A DNA stretch of 64,000 bases from Ignavibacteriales bacterium (GCA_016714125.1 JADJNX010000023.1:1-64000); one strand, 5' to 3'. Counted from the first letter of the stretch, positions 10,211 to 20,628 are shown. A program made the numbers and translations. Notes: a model not told the origin generated them from the sequence alone.

Positions 10211-11035
10211 TTAATTATAAAAAGATGCTGAAAGATACCCCACCACAGACGAATTATCGCCTGAGACATCCCCGGAATCTGATCGATGCAAGAGTAAAGA
10301 ATTTTTTACTCCCGCTCTTTTTGTTGCTTTCATGAGGGCAACCACTAGTCCACCACCACAAGCATGTGTTAATTGTTTCTCAAGATCATGTTCAAGATTT
10401 ACCGGATCGTATTCAACAATACGGTCGGCAATAACGGAGTCAAGTTTATGAGCTATGGGTTTGGGATAAAAATGTGAAAGATCGCTTGACGCAACCACCA
10501 AAGTATCATCGTCCATCACTTCAAGCAGAGCATTGGAAAGTTCAACGATGTTGGCATGAGACTGATCCCCCATCACGACGGGGACAAGCTCAAAATCATT
10601 GCCATAAATATGTTGCAAAAAAGGAAGATGAACCTCAATCCCATGTTCATCGCGGTGTCCTGCAGTGCTTCGCATTACTCTGGGGGAGATATCAGCCATC
10701 TTTTGTGCCACATTTTGCTCAACATTAATCCTGCCAAGTGGTGTCTCATAAGCATCACCATCATAGATTGAAATCCCTCCAAAATATTCTCTGTGGCTGG
10801 GGGAAAGGATGATCACTTTTGTATATTTTTTATCTGCTATGTTTTTGTAGGCATAAGCTGCTGTCAGTCCTGAATACATATAACCCGCATGAGGTGCAAT
10901 AATCCCGGGGATCATGTTTTCTTCGATCGTGGAAACGGGAACTTCACTAAAAAGCCTCGAGAGCTGCCTCTCAAGCTTTTCGGAAGTGGCGGGATAAAAC
11001 ATCCCTGCAACTGCCGGTTTTCTAATCTCTCCCAT
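10211..11035 (-). CDS. amrB: MEMO1 family protein (AmmeMemoRadiSam system protein B)
   Basis: 274-residue MEMO protein, related in fold to extradiol ring-cleavage dioxygenases. Visible family landmarks are IRKPAVAGMFYPA at the start, IAPHAGYMYSG, ILSPSH, the DEHGIEVHLPFLQ segment, VASSDLSHF and THACGGG, which together hold the histidines and cysteine of the putative metal/copper site. It overlaps AMMECR1 by 14 bp, the usual arrangement of the AmmeMemoRadiSam system. In human cells MEMO1 has been tied to copper and redox handling; the bacterial role is not settled. The radical SAM partner is not in this window. Confidence 0.93.
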   Translation of the reverse strand: MGEIRKPAVAGMFYPATSEKLERQLSRLFSEVPVSTIEENMIPGIIAPHAGYMYSGLTAAYAYKNIADKKYTKVIILSPSHREYFGGISIYDGDAYETPLGRINVEQNVAQKMADISPRVMRSTAGHRDEHGIEVHLPFLQHIYGNDFELVPVVMGDQSHANIVELSNALLEVMDDDTLVVASSDLSHFYPKPIAHKLDSVIADRIVEYDPVNLEHDLEKQLTHACGGGLVVALMKATKRAGVKNSLLLHRSDSGDVSGDNSSVVGYLSASFYN

Positions 11036-11579
11036 AAAATTCCTCCTCGCTAAAAACTTCTGCGGTGAACGCCTGAAGTTGAAGCTGTTTTTGTGTCCAT
11101 AGTCTTGGAGAAAGACCCGCTTTTTTGAACAAGGCAGTTAAAAAATCGTCTTTATCCATGTTATGCTCAATGGGAACCTGGGGAAGAAAAAGTCCACTTC
11201 TGTATCCATCACGGACGATTAGTCCATGTTTTCCCAACACGATACTATCATAATCGGGCATATCAAATGGGGGAGAAAGGACCGATATCTCAATCGAGAT
11301 ATGTTTCCATTCATGTGCGGTTACAGGTGAAAATCTTGGATCTTCTTTAGCTGCAAGAAGTGCAGCCTCTTTAATTGTTTTCCTCAAAGGCTCTACACCC
11401 TTAATAAAACCGATGCAACCTCTCAGGTCACCATGTTTATGGAGAGTAACAAAACATCCACTCATCGTGTCAAACACCCCGTCCGGGGGGATTGGGACCA
11501 CTTCGTTGGTGATTCCGAGTGAATGTTCAATCGCATTTCTTGCCGCTTTAAGCAGCAATTTTTTTTCTTCATCTGTCAT
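11022..11579 (-). CDS. amrA: AMMECR1 domain protein (AmmeMemoRadiSam system protein A)
   Basis: 185 residues with the AMMECR1 core: GCFVTLHKHGDLRGCIGFI, then AALLAAKEDPRFSPVTAHEW and EISVLSPPFDMP, GLIVRDGYRSGLFLPQVP. The LRGCIG hexapeptide is the family signature. The ATG at 11579 overlaps the stop of the DUF4905-like gene (ATGA), and its end overlaps MEMO, so at least three genes are coupled. Biochemical function is unknown, although it is almost always paired with MEMO and a radical SAM enzyme. Confidence 0.93.
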   Translation of the reverse strand: MTDEEKKLLLKAARNAIEHSLGITNEVVPIPPDGVFDTMSGCFVTLHKHGDLRGCIGFIKGVEPLRKTIKEAALLAAKEDPRFSPVTAHEWKHISIEISVLSPPFDMPDYDSIVLGKHGLIVRDGYRSGLFLPQVPIEHNMDKDDFLTALFKKAGLSPRLWTQKQLQLQAFTAEVFSEEEFYGRD

Positions 11580-12404
11580 TTTTTTATCTCCCGGATTTCG
11601 ATACTCTTTTTGTCAATAATCAAAAAGAGGTAATCCTTATAAATAAAACAACTTTCGGCGATCAGGTTCGGTGTTTTTTTATTAAGAACCATTTTTTTAA
11701 TCACCTTTTGACTTTTTTCGTCGATTGCCAACAATTCATTGATGAAACCTGATTCTCTGGACCCGCGGTGAGTGTTCAGAAAAATCAGACCGTCTTTGCT
11801 AAAACCTCCGTTACTTCCTTTAAAGTCCCCACAGGCATCAATTTTCCAGATATCCGCCATCACTAAATTTGGATAAAGTGAAATTTTCAGGATATACAAA
11901 GTCAGCAAACGATTCATTTTGTCTGGCTTCTGCAATCATCAAATTTATCGATTCATCGTCTGCTGCCGGTTCTCCAATCACCTGTCCCGTGTCTTTGTCA
12001 AGAAGGAAATACTCCTGCGATTCAAACTTTTGTTTAAAAGCATAAACCCCCTGATCATTACTAATCAGAAAAGAAAGATCGGGCTGCTGCCACAAATAAG
12101 TCTGTTTTTCGAGATCGTAACAAAAAATTCCTTTGTGGAAAGGAAGTCCCTGCGATCTGTAACCGTGAAAAATCACCAGTTTGTCTTTAAACAATTCAAC
12201 CCCGCTCCAGAATTTGTCGGGCGGACTGAATTTATCCAAAAGTGTCCTTCCGGTTCCCAATTCAAAAATATGGTAGAAGGCTTCCCTTTTATCGGAATCT
12301 CTCTCCTCAACAAGAAGGCAGTCATTGTCAGAGATGATTAATCTCCAGACAGGAACTTCAAAATCAAATTTCTGTTGGAGTTTTAGTTGTTTACTAATCC
12401 ACAT
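11576..12404 (-). CDS. DUF4905-like protein (one frameshift)
   Basis: A protein of about 275 residues with a propeller-like pattern: PVWRLIISDNDCLLVEERDSD near the start, YHIFELGTGRTLLDKFSPPDKFWSGVELF, LVIFHGYRSQGLPFHKGIFCYDLEKQ, YLWQQ. This matches what I recall of the Bacteroidota DUF4905 family, which has no known function. A single deletion near 11860 changes frame; after it comes IWKIDACGDFKGSNGG and the C-terminus IIDKKSIEIREIKK. The ATG at 12404 overlaps the end of the tryptophanase gene. No signal peptide is seen. Family assignment rests on memory of the pattern only. Confidence 0.6.
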
Positions 12405-13767
12405 AATCAAATTTCGCTGTGAAGTGTCTTAACATCGGAGCTTCCTCTGTTATTTTCACTCCACGAAGACTTTTTCTATTATTATAGACATCAATAATCA
12501 CTTCTATCATATAGTCGAAATGACTTTGAGTATAAACTCTTCTTGGGATCGCCATTCTTACAAGTTCCATAGCGGGTGAAATGTGAGTACCATCAGGGAG
12601 ATCCTTACCAAACATTACACTTCCAATTTCACAGGCTCTAATACCACCTTCAAGGTAAAGTTCACAAACGATTGACTGCCCCGGAAACTGGAATTGAGGA
12701 ATATGTGGAGCAAAACGAATCGCGTCGAGGTAAATTGCGTGTCCTCCGGGAGGCTCAAGAATAGGGACATTATTATTCACAAGTTTTTCGCCGAGGTACT
12801 CTACTGATCTTATCCTGTATTCAAGATAGTGTTCATCGAGAATTTCAACCAGTCCCTGGGCAATGGCCTCAAGGTCTCTACCGGCAAGACCACCATAAGT
12901 AGTAAAACCTTCGGTAACTATCAAAAGATTTCTGCACAACATTGCAATATTGTCATCATTCATCGCCAGAAATCCACCGATATTTGCAAAAGCATCCTTT
13001 TTTGCACTCATTGTGCAACCGTCAACATAAGAAAACATCTCTTGTGCGATCTCAAGTGGGGTCTTGTTTTCGTAACCTTTTTCTCTTCTTTTAATGAAAT
13101 ATGCATTTTCAGCAAAACGGCAGGCATCCAAAAAGAAAGGAATTCCATATTTATCACAGATTTTCCTTGTATCCTTAATGTTTTGCATTGAAACAGGCTG
13201 TCCACCACCCGAATTGTTGGTAACTGTCATCAACACCAGAGGAATGTTCTCAGCTCCAGTTTTCTTAATGAAAATTTCAAGTGCTTCAGTATCCATATTT
13301 CCCTTAAAATCAGCTTTCATCTCGGGATGTTTACCAACTTCAGTCATAAAGTCAACAGCTTCTGCTCCTGAATACTCCACATTTGCACGAGTAGTGTCAA
13401 AATGAGTGTTACTACAGAAGTATTTTCCTTTTCCCCCTAATACAGTAAAAAGAATCTTCTCTGAGGCTCTTCCCTGGTGGGTTGGTATAATATTTTTTAG
13501 CCCGGTAATTTTCTTAACCGCTGCATCAAACTTATAAAAGCTTTTAGACCCTGCATAAGATTCGTCTCCGAGCATGATTCCAGCCCATTGTTCGGAACTC
13601 ATGGCAGAGGTTCCGCTATCAGTCAGCAAATCGATTAACACATCATCTGCATGGATTGAAAAAGGGTTATAACCCGCCTCTTTTAATAGTTTAATTCTCT
13701 CTTCTTTTGTTGTGAACCGAATTGGTTCAACAGCTTTAATTTTGAATGGTTCAATTATTGTTCTCAT
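12394..13767 (-). CDS. tnaA: Tryptophanase
   Basis: PLP enzyme converting L-tryptophan to indole, pyruvate and ammonia. Counting from the ATG at 13767 (457 residues) the PLP lysine is Lys257 in MSAKKDAFANIGG. Two positions separate tryptophanase from tyrosine phenol-lyase: Asp124 in THFDTTRAN (Thr in TPL) and His448 in MLRHFTAKF (Phe in TPL). Both are of the tryptophanase type. GIRACEIGS holds the arginine that binds the substrate carboxylate. A TTG 45 bp upstream is less likely as start because the family begins near EPFKIK. No TnaC-like leader with Trp codons was found upstream. Product indole could act as a signal; the aromatic biosynthesis genes at 32-34 kb are separate. Confidence 0.93.
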   Translation of the reverse strand: MRTIIEPFKIKAVEPIRFTTKEERIKLLKEAGYNPFSIHADDVLIDLLTDSGTSAMSSEQWAGIMLGDESYAGSKSFYKFDAAVKKITGLKNIIPTHQGRASEKILFTVLGGKGKYFCSNTHFDTTRANVEYSGAEAVDFMTEVGKHPEMKADFKGNMDTEALEIFIKKTGAENIPLVLMTVTNNSGGGQPVSMQNIKDTRKICDKYGIPFFLDACRFAENAYFIKRREKGYENKTPLEIAQEMFSYVDGCTMSAKKDAFANIGGFLAMNDDNIAMLCRNLLIVTEGFTTYGGLAGRDLEAIAQGLVEILDEHYLEYRIRSVEYLGEKLVNNNVPILEPPGGHAIYLDAIRFAPHIPQFQFPGQSIVCELYLEGGIRACEIGSVMFGKDLPDGTHISPAMELVRMAIPRRVYTQSHFDYMIEVIIDVYNNRKSLRGVKITEEAPMLRHFTAKFDYVD

Positions 13768-13910
13768 CTCTCGTCCGTATCTTTTTCCTAAGAATAAAAA
13801 GTATCTAAACAAATTTGTCGAAATTTATTGAAATTTCAATGAAAATATCGTAAGAACTTTTATTAGATTAAATTAGCTAAAAAAGATTTTTAACCGACCA
13901 AGGATGTTGA

Positions 13911-14375
13911 ATGGAGAGCAATACTACGGAAGAAATGAACCTGCTAAAAGAGACGCTAAAAAAGCGTGTTGATGAACTATTAAGTTTACGAAACAGACTC
14001 GCTGAATACGACTCAGAGTTGATCAATCAATTTGATGAAATTGAACTTGACCTGAACAGACTCTATCATTTGCAGGGAGAGGAAAAGTCTCTGCTTAAGA
14101 ACAAACTGTCGTTCGACGGGAATCAATTTGCAGAGAGAATTCTTGCTATTACTTCTGATCTTAGAACAAAACTTGAGTATTACAGGAAAGATTATGCAGG
14201 TTTTACGCTGAAATTTGATGAGAACAATAAAGTTTGTTCAGCAGATTTGAAAACGACACTTAAAACGCTTCTTCAGATATATAAAGAAAATTTGGATGTA
14301 TTGGTCGGGATGGAAGTAATCTTTACAAGATACTCATCAACACTTAAAGATAAAACAGAACAGTTTAAAAACTAA
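13911..14375 (+). CDS. Hypothetical coiled-coil protein
   Basis: 154 residues, highly charged, no cysteine motif, no membrane segment. The first 60 residues (KETLKKRVDELLSLRNRLAEYDSE...) show heptad-like leucine spacing and the whole protein looks helical. An AAGGA Shine-Dalgarno-like sequence lies about 10 bp before the ATG. It is divergent from tryptophanase and convergent with the serine dehydratase gene, overlapping its end by 4 bp. I do not recognise a family. Confidence 0.7.
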   Translation: MESNTTEEMNLLKETLKKRVDELLSLRNRLAEYDSELINQFDEIELDLNRLYHLQGEEKSLLKNKLSFDGNQFAERILAITSDLRTKLEYYRKDYAGFTLKFDENNKVCSADLKTTLKTLLQIYKENLDVLVGMEVIFTRYSSTLKDKTEQFKN

Positions 14376-15593
14376 CTGGTTGTGTCCGATTTTTGCTCCT
14401 TTTTACCATAAAAGAAAGCCATTCCTCCTTCGGAAGTCTCTTTGTAGATTGAGGGGATGTCGTGTCCTGTTTGTTTCATTGTTTTAACAATCTTATCAAA
14501 TGAAACAAGGTGTTGCCCATCTGAAAGAAGTGAAAATGTTGCCGTATTCAGCGCTCTTTCGGCTGCAAAAGCATTGCGTTCAATACATGGAACCTGAACC
14601 AGTCCCATAATTGGATCGCATGTTAGACCAAGATGGTGTTCAATTCCCATTTCTGCCGCATACTCGATCTGAAGTGGAGTTCCACCAAGCAGTTGAGTGG
14701 CAGCTGCACTTGCCATTGCACATGCAGTACCTATCTCACCCTGACAACCAACTTTTGCTCCGGAAATTGAAGCATTTGTTTTCACGAGGTTTCCGATCAA
14801 TCCTGCTGTTGCAAGTGCCCGGTAGATTTTATGGTCAGAAAAGTCGAAACTGTCATACATTCTTTTCAGCATCGCAGGCATGGTTCCGCATGAGCCGCAC
14901 GTTGGTGCTGTAACTATTTTCCCACCGGCTGCATTTTCTTCTCCTACTGCCAATGCGTAAGAAAAAATCAAGGTTTTTTCTTTAAGGGTACCCGAATAAT
15001 TCTTTGCTTTTACAAAATAGGGAGAGGCTTTTCTTCTGAGTTTAAGAGGACCCGGGAGAATCCCTTCTTCTTCAAGTCCGTTTTTAATTGCATCCTGCAT
15101 CACCTGCCACACTTCGGCGAGATGATCATAAATCTCTTTTCCTCTATCTCCTCAACATATTCCCAAAGGGATCTGCCCGTCTCTCGGCTCCAGTCAAGAA
15201 TCTCTTTCATCGTGGTTAATGGGTAAACTGCAGTTTCGGTGGGATCATGATCATCATCAATTATAGCTCCCCTCCAACTGAATATACTGTCCACTTATCT
15301 GAAACAATACCATTTTCATCCAGAGATTCAAGTGTTAAAGCATTTGGATGTTTTGGTAAAATCTCTTCGGGCTTCCAGAGGAGTTCGGTTTTCTCGTTAG
15401 ACAACACGTCATAAATTGCCTTGTCGGTCAGGTGACCTCTGCCGGTAGCAGCAAGACTTCCGTGAAGTGTTACACGAAAACTTTTTGCATCACCGTTTTT
15501 TGCCTTAAAAATCTCTGCTGCTTTGCGTGGTCCCATCGTGTGACTGCTCGAGGGACCAAACCCAATTCTATAAATTTCTCTGATCGATTCCAT
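14372..15593 (-). CDS. sdaA: L-serine dehydratase, iron-sulfur type (two frameshifts)
   Basis: Deaminates L-serine to pyruvate with a [4Fe-4S] cluster. The beta domain opens with ESIREIYRIGFGPSSSHTMGP, the hallmark SSSHTMGP, and the catalytic domain has IVTAPTCGSCGTMPA, GAKVGCQGEIGTACAMA and HHLGLTCDPIMGLVQVPC, which supply the cluster cysteines. Frame slips sit near 15275 and 15130. Restored length is about 405 residues, a single-chain enzyme. Like the nearby tryptophanase it yields pyruvate and ammonia from an amino acid, suggesting amino-acid fermentation. Confidence 0.9.
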
Positions 15594-15664
15594 TTTTCCT
15601 CAACTTATACATCAAATATAATCATTCCCCATAATGAATCAAGCGTTATGACACAAATTCAGAG

Positions 15665-17174
15665 TTATGGCAGATAAAGCATTTTTTTGGCAATCATCAT
15701 ATTATTCCATTTAAGTTTGTAAAGGTAGTTACCTCCTGCAAGGTTAATGGCATTAAAATTAATGGAGTGGATTCCTGCCTCCATTATACCGTCAACAAGG
15801 CTAACTACCTCGCTCCCTGTCATGTCATAAACTTTCAGAGTTACGTAACCCTGTTCAGGAATTGAAAACTCAATTGTTGTAGCCGGATTAAAGGGATTGG
15901 GGAAATTTTGACTTAAAAGGAAGTCTTTTGGCATAACTTCAGCCACCTCAATCTCATGCGAGTATTCTGAAGTACCATCATTATCAATTTGCTTCAGGCG
16001 GTAATAGAGTCTTTCACTGGATCTAATCAGGTCGGTGTAACTGTAATATTTAGGTGAATTGGTCGTATAATTCCCTTCAACAAAACCAATCTTAGACCAG
16101 TTTGTTGCATCTTTTGACCTTTCGATCTCAAATCCCATGTTGTTTATCTCAGTTGCTGTTTCCCATCTTAGATTGATGCCATCTCCAACTCTTGTTCCCG
16201 TAAAAGAGACAAGTTCAACCGGAAGTGGAGTGTCGAAACTTAAATTAACATAAACGGGGATATGGTCAGAAGCATAGTGAATTGCATTGGCGATTGTTTG
16301 ACCCACCGCAGTGTTGGGAGTGCGATTAATTGAGTCATTGTAATGATTACCATCATTTCCATAAGCTGTGTAAGAACCCGGAACAAAAGTTATACCTCCG
16401 GCATCCATGATTGTTTGACTCATCAGGATTAAGTCAAATCTGTCATCCATTCCACCCGTTGCACCACCCTGAAATTGCCTGGTTCTTGGTGATTGAGTGT
16501 GGTATCGGGAGTAAATAACATTATTCCAGGAACCGGTCATAGAGTCTTTTAAATAATCGATAAAATACCCCGAAGAACTGGTGCTGAGTAGTTTAGTATA
16601 TGCTGCCTCTAAAGATCTATAGATATTAAAATCGCCCAGGACTAAAAATTGGCTCCACTGTGCAGTTTGTTTGTAACTTTCCGGAGACTGTCAACCTCTG
16701 CCGCGCGTAGGAGTTCATTTGCACCACCTGAACTTGCCTTCAAGTGAACAGCATAAATAATTAGAGTATCAAGTGTAAACTTCGAGCTTACTGTAAATTG
16801 ATTGATATCCCTCAACGCAGTAACAATTGCTATATTTGAAATAAAGTCAAATTTGGAAGACTTATAAAAAATCCCGTGATCGCTATCCGGACCGTCAATA
16901 AATGTACCCCAAGCATAATCCAAGGAAACTTTTTTAATGACTGAGTCTCGAAATGTGTTAAAATCAGATTCACTCGAAATTTCTCCAATCACCAGGATAT
17001 CAGGATTGGTCGCATTTAAAATTGTTTTAAAATAGGGGTTTCTCTCGGGACCGGTTGACCCGGGATAATTGAGCACATTATAAGTCATTACCTTGGCGGT
17101 AAATTGGGGGAAGGACGTGGCGGTACACAGCACTGCAAGCAGTAAAAATCTGTTGAAATTGCGCAGAAAATCAT
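15665..17174 (-). CDS. Secreted endonuclease/exonuclease/phosphatase-fold protein with T9SS domain (frameshifted)
   Basis: The N-terminus is a signal peptide (FNRFLLLAVLCTATSFPQF). The catalytic domain has VMTYNVLNYPG, ILVIGEISS (metal Glu), YAVHLKAS, after a one-T slip near 16640 LVLGDFNIY (catalytic Asp/Asn), and near its end YASDHIPVYVNL with the terminal DH pair. These are the canonical motifs of the DNase I-like superfamily. Then follow the VELVSFTG module and a type A sorting domain with QNFPNPFNPATTIEF. The likely start is the ATG at 17174 with an indel in TTTT just after it; a TTG at 17214 keeps the frame but gives a poor signal peptide. It could be an extracellular nuclease or phosphodiesterase. 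Confidence 0.82.
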
Positions 17175-17262
17175 CTCCGAAGTTTGTTGAAAAAAACACC
17201 CAGCCCGTTTGCAAAATTAATATAAAAATTGAATTTTTAACTACCCTTGTTTAATTAATGAA

Positions 17263-17293
17263 CAAAAAAAGGCTGCTTCAATCAAAGCAGCCT
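17263..17293 (-). terminator. Rho-independent terminator after the esterase gene
   Basis: On the minus strand, AGGCTGCTT and AAGCAGCCT form a perfect 9-bp stem (17270-17278 with 17285-17293) followed by seven T residues. It sits 40 bp past the esterase stop. Confidence 0.9.
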
Positions 17294-17333
17294 GATTTAT
17301 ATCATGTAAAATGGTGGGGATCTGTTATCAGGG

Positions 17334-18533
17334 TCACTTCATTAAAACAAGTTTTTGCGATTTAAGAAATGAACCAGCTTCCATTACACAGATATAAACT
17401 CCACTAGAAAGACTTGAGCCGTTGAACCTCACAGTATAATTTCCGGTTGGTTTCTCTTCATTTATGAGTGTTGCAACCTCTTCTCCGAGAAGACCAAAAA
17501 CTCTTATGTGCACATTCGATTTTTCTTCAACTGAATAGGTTATAACTGTCTCAGGATTGAAGGGATTGGGATAATTCTCTCCCAAAGAAAATTTTATCGG
17601 TGAAACAGACCCTGTTTTTGTCTCATCATCAATATTTGTAGCTGCAAAACTCTGATTAAAAAAGTTTAAATATTTTGTTTCCTGTGCTGCCGTGTGCCAA
17701 AAAGAACCTCCATGCCCCAGTCCTGCCACAAGTTCATAGGTGTGGGGTCGTGAAGCGGCAGTTAGGGCACTGTCGAATATAAAACTTGAATAAGGTGCCA
17801 CGAGACAATCATGATCCCCACAACTAATATAAAACGGCGGAGTTGAAGCGTTTATATATGCCAGGGGATTTGCATTTTCGACCAGTTCCGGGCAAGTTGG
17901 TAATGCACATCCAAGTAACATCGATTCGGGAGAATTGGCGGCATTGTGATTTGCCGAAGCACAACCAATCCCCTCATGCCCATCCATCATTAGGAAATTT
18001 GTTGGACCAAAAAGGTCAACCACAGCAGCAACCTTGCTTGTAACTCCCGTACTTCCAAGATGAAGTCCTTCAAGAGAACTGTTATGCCAGCTTGTTCCAA
18101 CCATTGATACAAGGTAACCTCCGGCAGACTCCCCGATTAAACCAATCCTGTTAGTATCTATCTTATATAAGGATGCATTTTTCTTTAAAAAGCGAATCGC
18201 TGTTTTACAATCATAAATCTGAGACGGATAAATTGAATCTCCGCTTAATCTATAATTGATGTCAACACAAACCCAGCCGTTATTATAGTAAGTTTTATAG
18301 GAACTCTGTTCACTCGTCCCCTTGCTTCCACCCAGGAAAGCACCTCCATGAATATGAACAATACATGGCACAGCGGTTGTCACATTTGATGGAATATATA
18401 TATCCATCATCTGTTTGCTATTACCATTTCCGACATAATCAACATTGGCGTAAGTCGGTGTGAGTGTTTGGGCATTTATGCCGGATACAAAAAACAAAGC
18501 AACTATTAGACTATAACATTTTTCGAATTTCAT
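17334..18533 (-). CDS. Secreted alpha/beta-hydrolase (esterase) with T9SS sorting domain
   Basis: About 400 residues. The signal peptide MKFEKCYSLIVALFFVSGINA starts at the ATG at 18533, which has AAGGA upstream; an in-frame extension to 18605 is unlikely. The hydrolase domain has the oxyanion motif HIHGGAFLGGSKG, the nucleophile elbow IGLIGESAGG, and near the C-terminus SCGDHDCLV (Asp) and GLGHGGSFWH (His). This is the BD-FAE/carboxylesterase type, often acting on esterified polysaccharides. The end is a type A sorting domain with ENYPNPFNPETVITY and SSGVYICVMEAGS. Exported by T9SS and probably cell-surface or released. Confidence 0.9.
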   Translation of the reverse strand: MKFEKCYSLIVALFFVSGINAQTLTPTYANVDYVGNGNSKQMMDIYIPSNVTTAVPCIVHIHGGAFLGGSKGTSEQSSYKTYYNNGWVCVDINYRLSGDSIYPSQIYDCKTAIRFLKKNASLYKIDTNRIGLIGESAGGYLVSMVGTSWHNSSLEGLHLGSTGVTSKVAAVVDLFGPTNFLMMDGHEGIGCASANHNAANSPESMLLGCALPTCPELVENANPLAYINASTPPFYISCGDHDCLVAPYSSFIFDSALTAASRPHTYELVAGLGHGGSFWHTAAQETKYLNFFNQSFAATNIDDETKTGSVSPIKFSLGENYPNPFNPETVITYSVEEKSNVHIRVFGLLGEEVATLINEEKPTGNYTVRFNGSSLSSGVYICVMEAGSFLKSQKLVLMK

Positions 18534-18664
18534 AAATTTTTTCCTTGGGATTTTTTTAATTTGAATATTAAAAATAATTCTGTTTTGGAAAAAGTATTTT
18601 AACAAAAACCACTATTACTTGGACAAATCAAACATACCGGCTTAATAAAACGAAAAACTCCATC

Positions 18665-19543
18665 GTGAAAAACAAGATCAATAATTTTAATGGTATTTAT
18701 GGAGAATTTAACTCTGACACACTCTCCGAATACTTTTATTCTGAGATGCTTGAAACACGAAGCAGAACTTTTACCTGGTCCATAAAATGTCACATACATT
18801 CAAGGTTATACCAACTTTTTATAATTAACAAAAGCGGAGGTATTTTAACTTCATCAATTGGCAAGTTTGATTTATTTGCTCCTTCAATTTTGTGGATCCC
18901 TCCATCTCATGTTCATGGCTTTGAATGGAATCCGGATGTCTCAGGGAGAATTATCACAATTTCTGAAACAACCATCAACACTATTATTGGCACCACAACC
19001 GGTTTATCCCTACAACTCTCTGAACTGTTTGTTATTTCAAGGTTTCGAAATCGGGAGGATGTCTCATCTCTAAATAGAATAATTGAAAAGATGGACGACG
19101 AACTGTTCAGCAATTTGTTGGGCAGGGAAGAGATGGTGAACTTCCTAAAGGGCCAGTTAATTATTCAACTCTCCCGGATTATTAACGATGAAAATAATAT
19201 TAAGATTGAAGAATCGAACCCCGGATTAAAACACTTTGCTGCCTTTAATTCCACAATTGGCAAATTACAATTCGGCGAAAAAAGTGTGGAAGAAGTTGCT
19301 TCTGAACTTCAAATTTCACCTGGACATTTAAATCGTATTTGTCACGAATTTGCAGCAAAATCTGCCTCAGAGTTGATTAGAGACTCAATTATTGAGAAAG
19401 CAAAAAGGTTGCTTCGGCATACATCTTACAGTATCTCGGAGATAGCCTTTTCTCTGAATCTTGATGACCCGGCATACTTTTCCAGACTTTTTAAAAAATC
19501 AACAGGCTCTTCCCCGAGAGAATTCAGGAACAACATCGGCTAA
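18665..19543 (+). CDS. AraC-family transcriptional regulator
   Basis: 292 residues starting at GTG. The N-terminal half is cupin-like (YQLFIINKSGGILTSSIGKFDLFAPSILWIPPSHVHGFEW), a sensing domain. The C-terminal 100 residues hold two helix-turn-helix motifs: VEEVASELQISPGHLNRICHEF and YSISEIAFSLNLDDPAYFSRLFKK, ending STGSSPREFR. It is divergent from the esterase gene and 150 bp before an NAD(P)-binding epimerase on the same strand, so either could be its target. Confidence 0.92.
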   Translation: MKNKINNFNGIYGEFNSDTLSEYFYSEMLETRSRTFTWSIKCHIHSRLYQLFIINKSGGILTSSIGKFDLFAPSILWIPPSHVHGFEWNPDVSGRIITISETTINTIIGTTTGLSLQLSELFVISRFRNREDVSSLNRIIEKMDDELFSNLLGREEMVNFLKGQLIIQLSRIINDENNIKIEESNPGLKHFAAFNSTIGKLQFGEKSVEEVASELQISPGHLNRICHEFAAKSASELIRDSIIEKAKRLLRHTSYSISEIAFSLNLDDPAYFSRLFKKSTGSSPREFRNNIG

Positions 19544-19694
19544 GATTAATTATTAAAACCATCGTGACAATAAATTAATACCCACCAATCCCGGTAAAAA
19601 GGTGTTTTATCCTAATACCTCGTCAAAATTAATCACAATTTAATAAATTTCGGTTCAATATTTTTCATCCTTTAAACAATAAAAGGAATACAAT

Positions 19695-20618
19695 ATGCAA
19701 ACAATATTAGGAGGAGGCGGTGCCATTGGTACACCACTCGCAAAAGAATTAAAAAAATATACCGATAAGATTAGAATCGTAAGCAGAAATGCCAAAAAAG
19801 TTAATCCAACAGATGAACTATTAAATGCAGACCTCACCAACCGGGAAGAAACTCTTCGTGCCATAAAAGGTTCTGAAGTTGTTTATCTCGTGGCAGGGTT
19901 AAAATACACAACCAAAATCTGGCAGGAACAATGGCCGGGTTTGTTTGACAATGTTTTAGAAGGATGCAAAAGAGAAGGTGCCAAACTTGTATTTTTCGAC
20001 AATGTCTATCCTTATGGGAAAGTTGATGGCCCCATGACCGAAGAAACACCCTTTAACCCCTGCAGTAAAAAGGGGGAAATAAGGGCAAAACTTGACAGTA
20101 AGCTGATCGATGAGTATAAAAGTGGAAATATTCAAGGAGTGATAGTCAGGGGTGCCGATTTCTACGGACCCGGTGTTTCAAGTTCTGCTTTTAACCTTCT
20201 TGTGATAGATAACATGATAAAAGGTAAAAAAGCAAACTGGTTAAACAATCCCAAGGCTCTACATACTTTTACTTATACTCCCGATGCTGCGCATGCTACG
20301 GCACTTATTGGTAACACAGCAAATGCCTACAACCAGGTATGGCACGCACCTTCCCAATCTGATCCGATTACAGGAGAAGAGATGGTAAAAATTGCTGCTG
20401 AGTTTATCGGAGTGGAGCCAAAAATTCAAGTACTTGGTGATGCGATGTTGTTTATGGCAGGGTTGTTTAATCCAACAATAATGTCGATGATAGAGATGAG
20501 CTACCAATTTAAGTACGATTATATTTTCAACAGCGACAAGTTCATAAAGGCTTTTAATTATACTCCAACAACATACAGAGATGGAATAAAAGCTGCAGTT
20601 AAATCAGTAATAAAATAA
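19695..20618 (+). CDS. NAD(P)-binding atypical SDR / epimerase family protein
   Basis: 307 residues. The glycine-rich nucleotide loop lies at the very start (TILGGGGAIGTPLAKEL), followed by IRIVSRNAKK, DLTNREETLRAIKGSEVVYLVAG and FFDNVYPYGKVDGPMTEETPF with the SDR-like YxxxK region modified. Typical for the NAD-dependent epimerase/dehydratase-like proteins of unknown substrate found near HxlR and AraC regulators. A rho-independent hairpin follows at 20629. Confidence 0.82.
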   Translation: MQTILGGGGAIGTPLAKELKKYTDKIRIVSRNAKKVNPTDELLNADLTNREETLRAIKGSEVVYLVAGLKYTTKIWQEQWPGLFDNVLEGCKREGAKLVFFDNVYPYGKVDGPMTEETPFNPCSKKGEIRAKLDSKLIDEYKSGNIQGVIVRGADFYGPGVSSSAFNLLVIDNMIKGKKANWLNNPKALHTFTYTPDAAHATALIGNTANAYNQVWHAPSQSDPITGEEMVKIAAEFIGVEPKIQVLGDAMLFMAGLFNPTIMSMIEMSYQFKYDYIFNSDKFIKAFNYTPTTYRDGIKAAVKSVIK

Positions 20619-20628
20619 CAAATTGATT

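Noticed and set aside
12394..13767. Tyrosine phenol-lyase
   Set aside because: Asp124 and His448 are of the tryptophanase type, not Thr and Phe.
13768..13910. TnaC-like leader before tryptophanase
   Set aside because: No short ORF with Trp codons was found in this region.
17843..18043. Plus-strand short ORF inside the esterase
   Set aside because: Antisense shadow of a well-supported gene.
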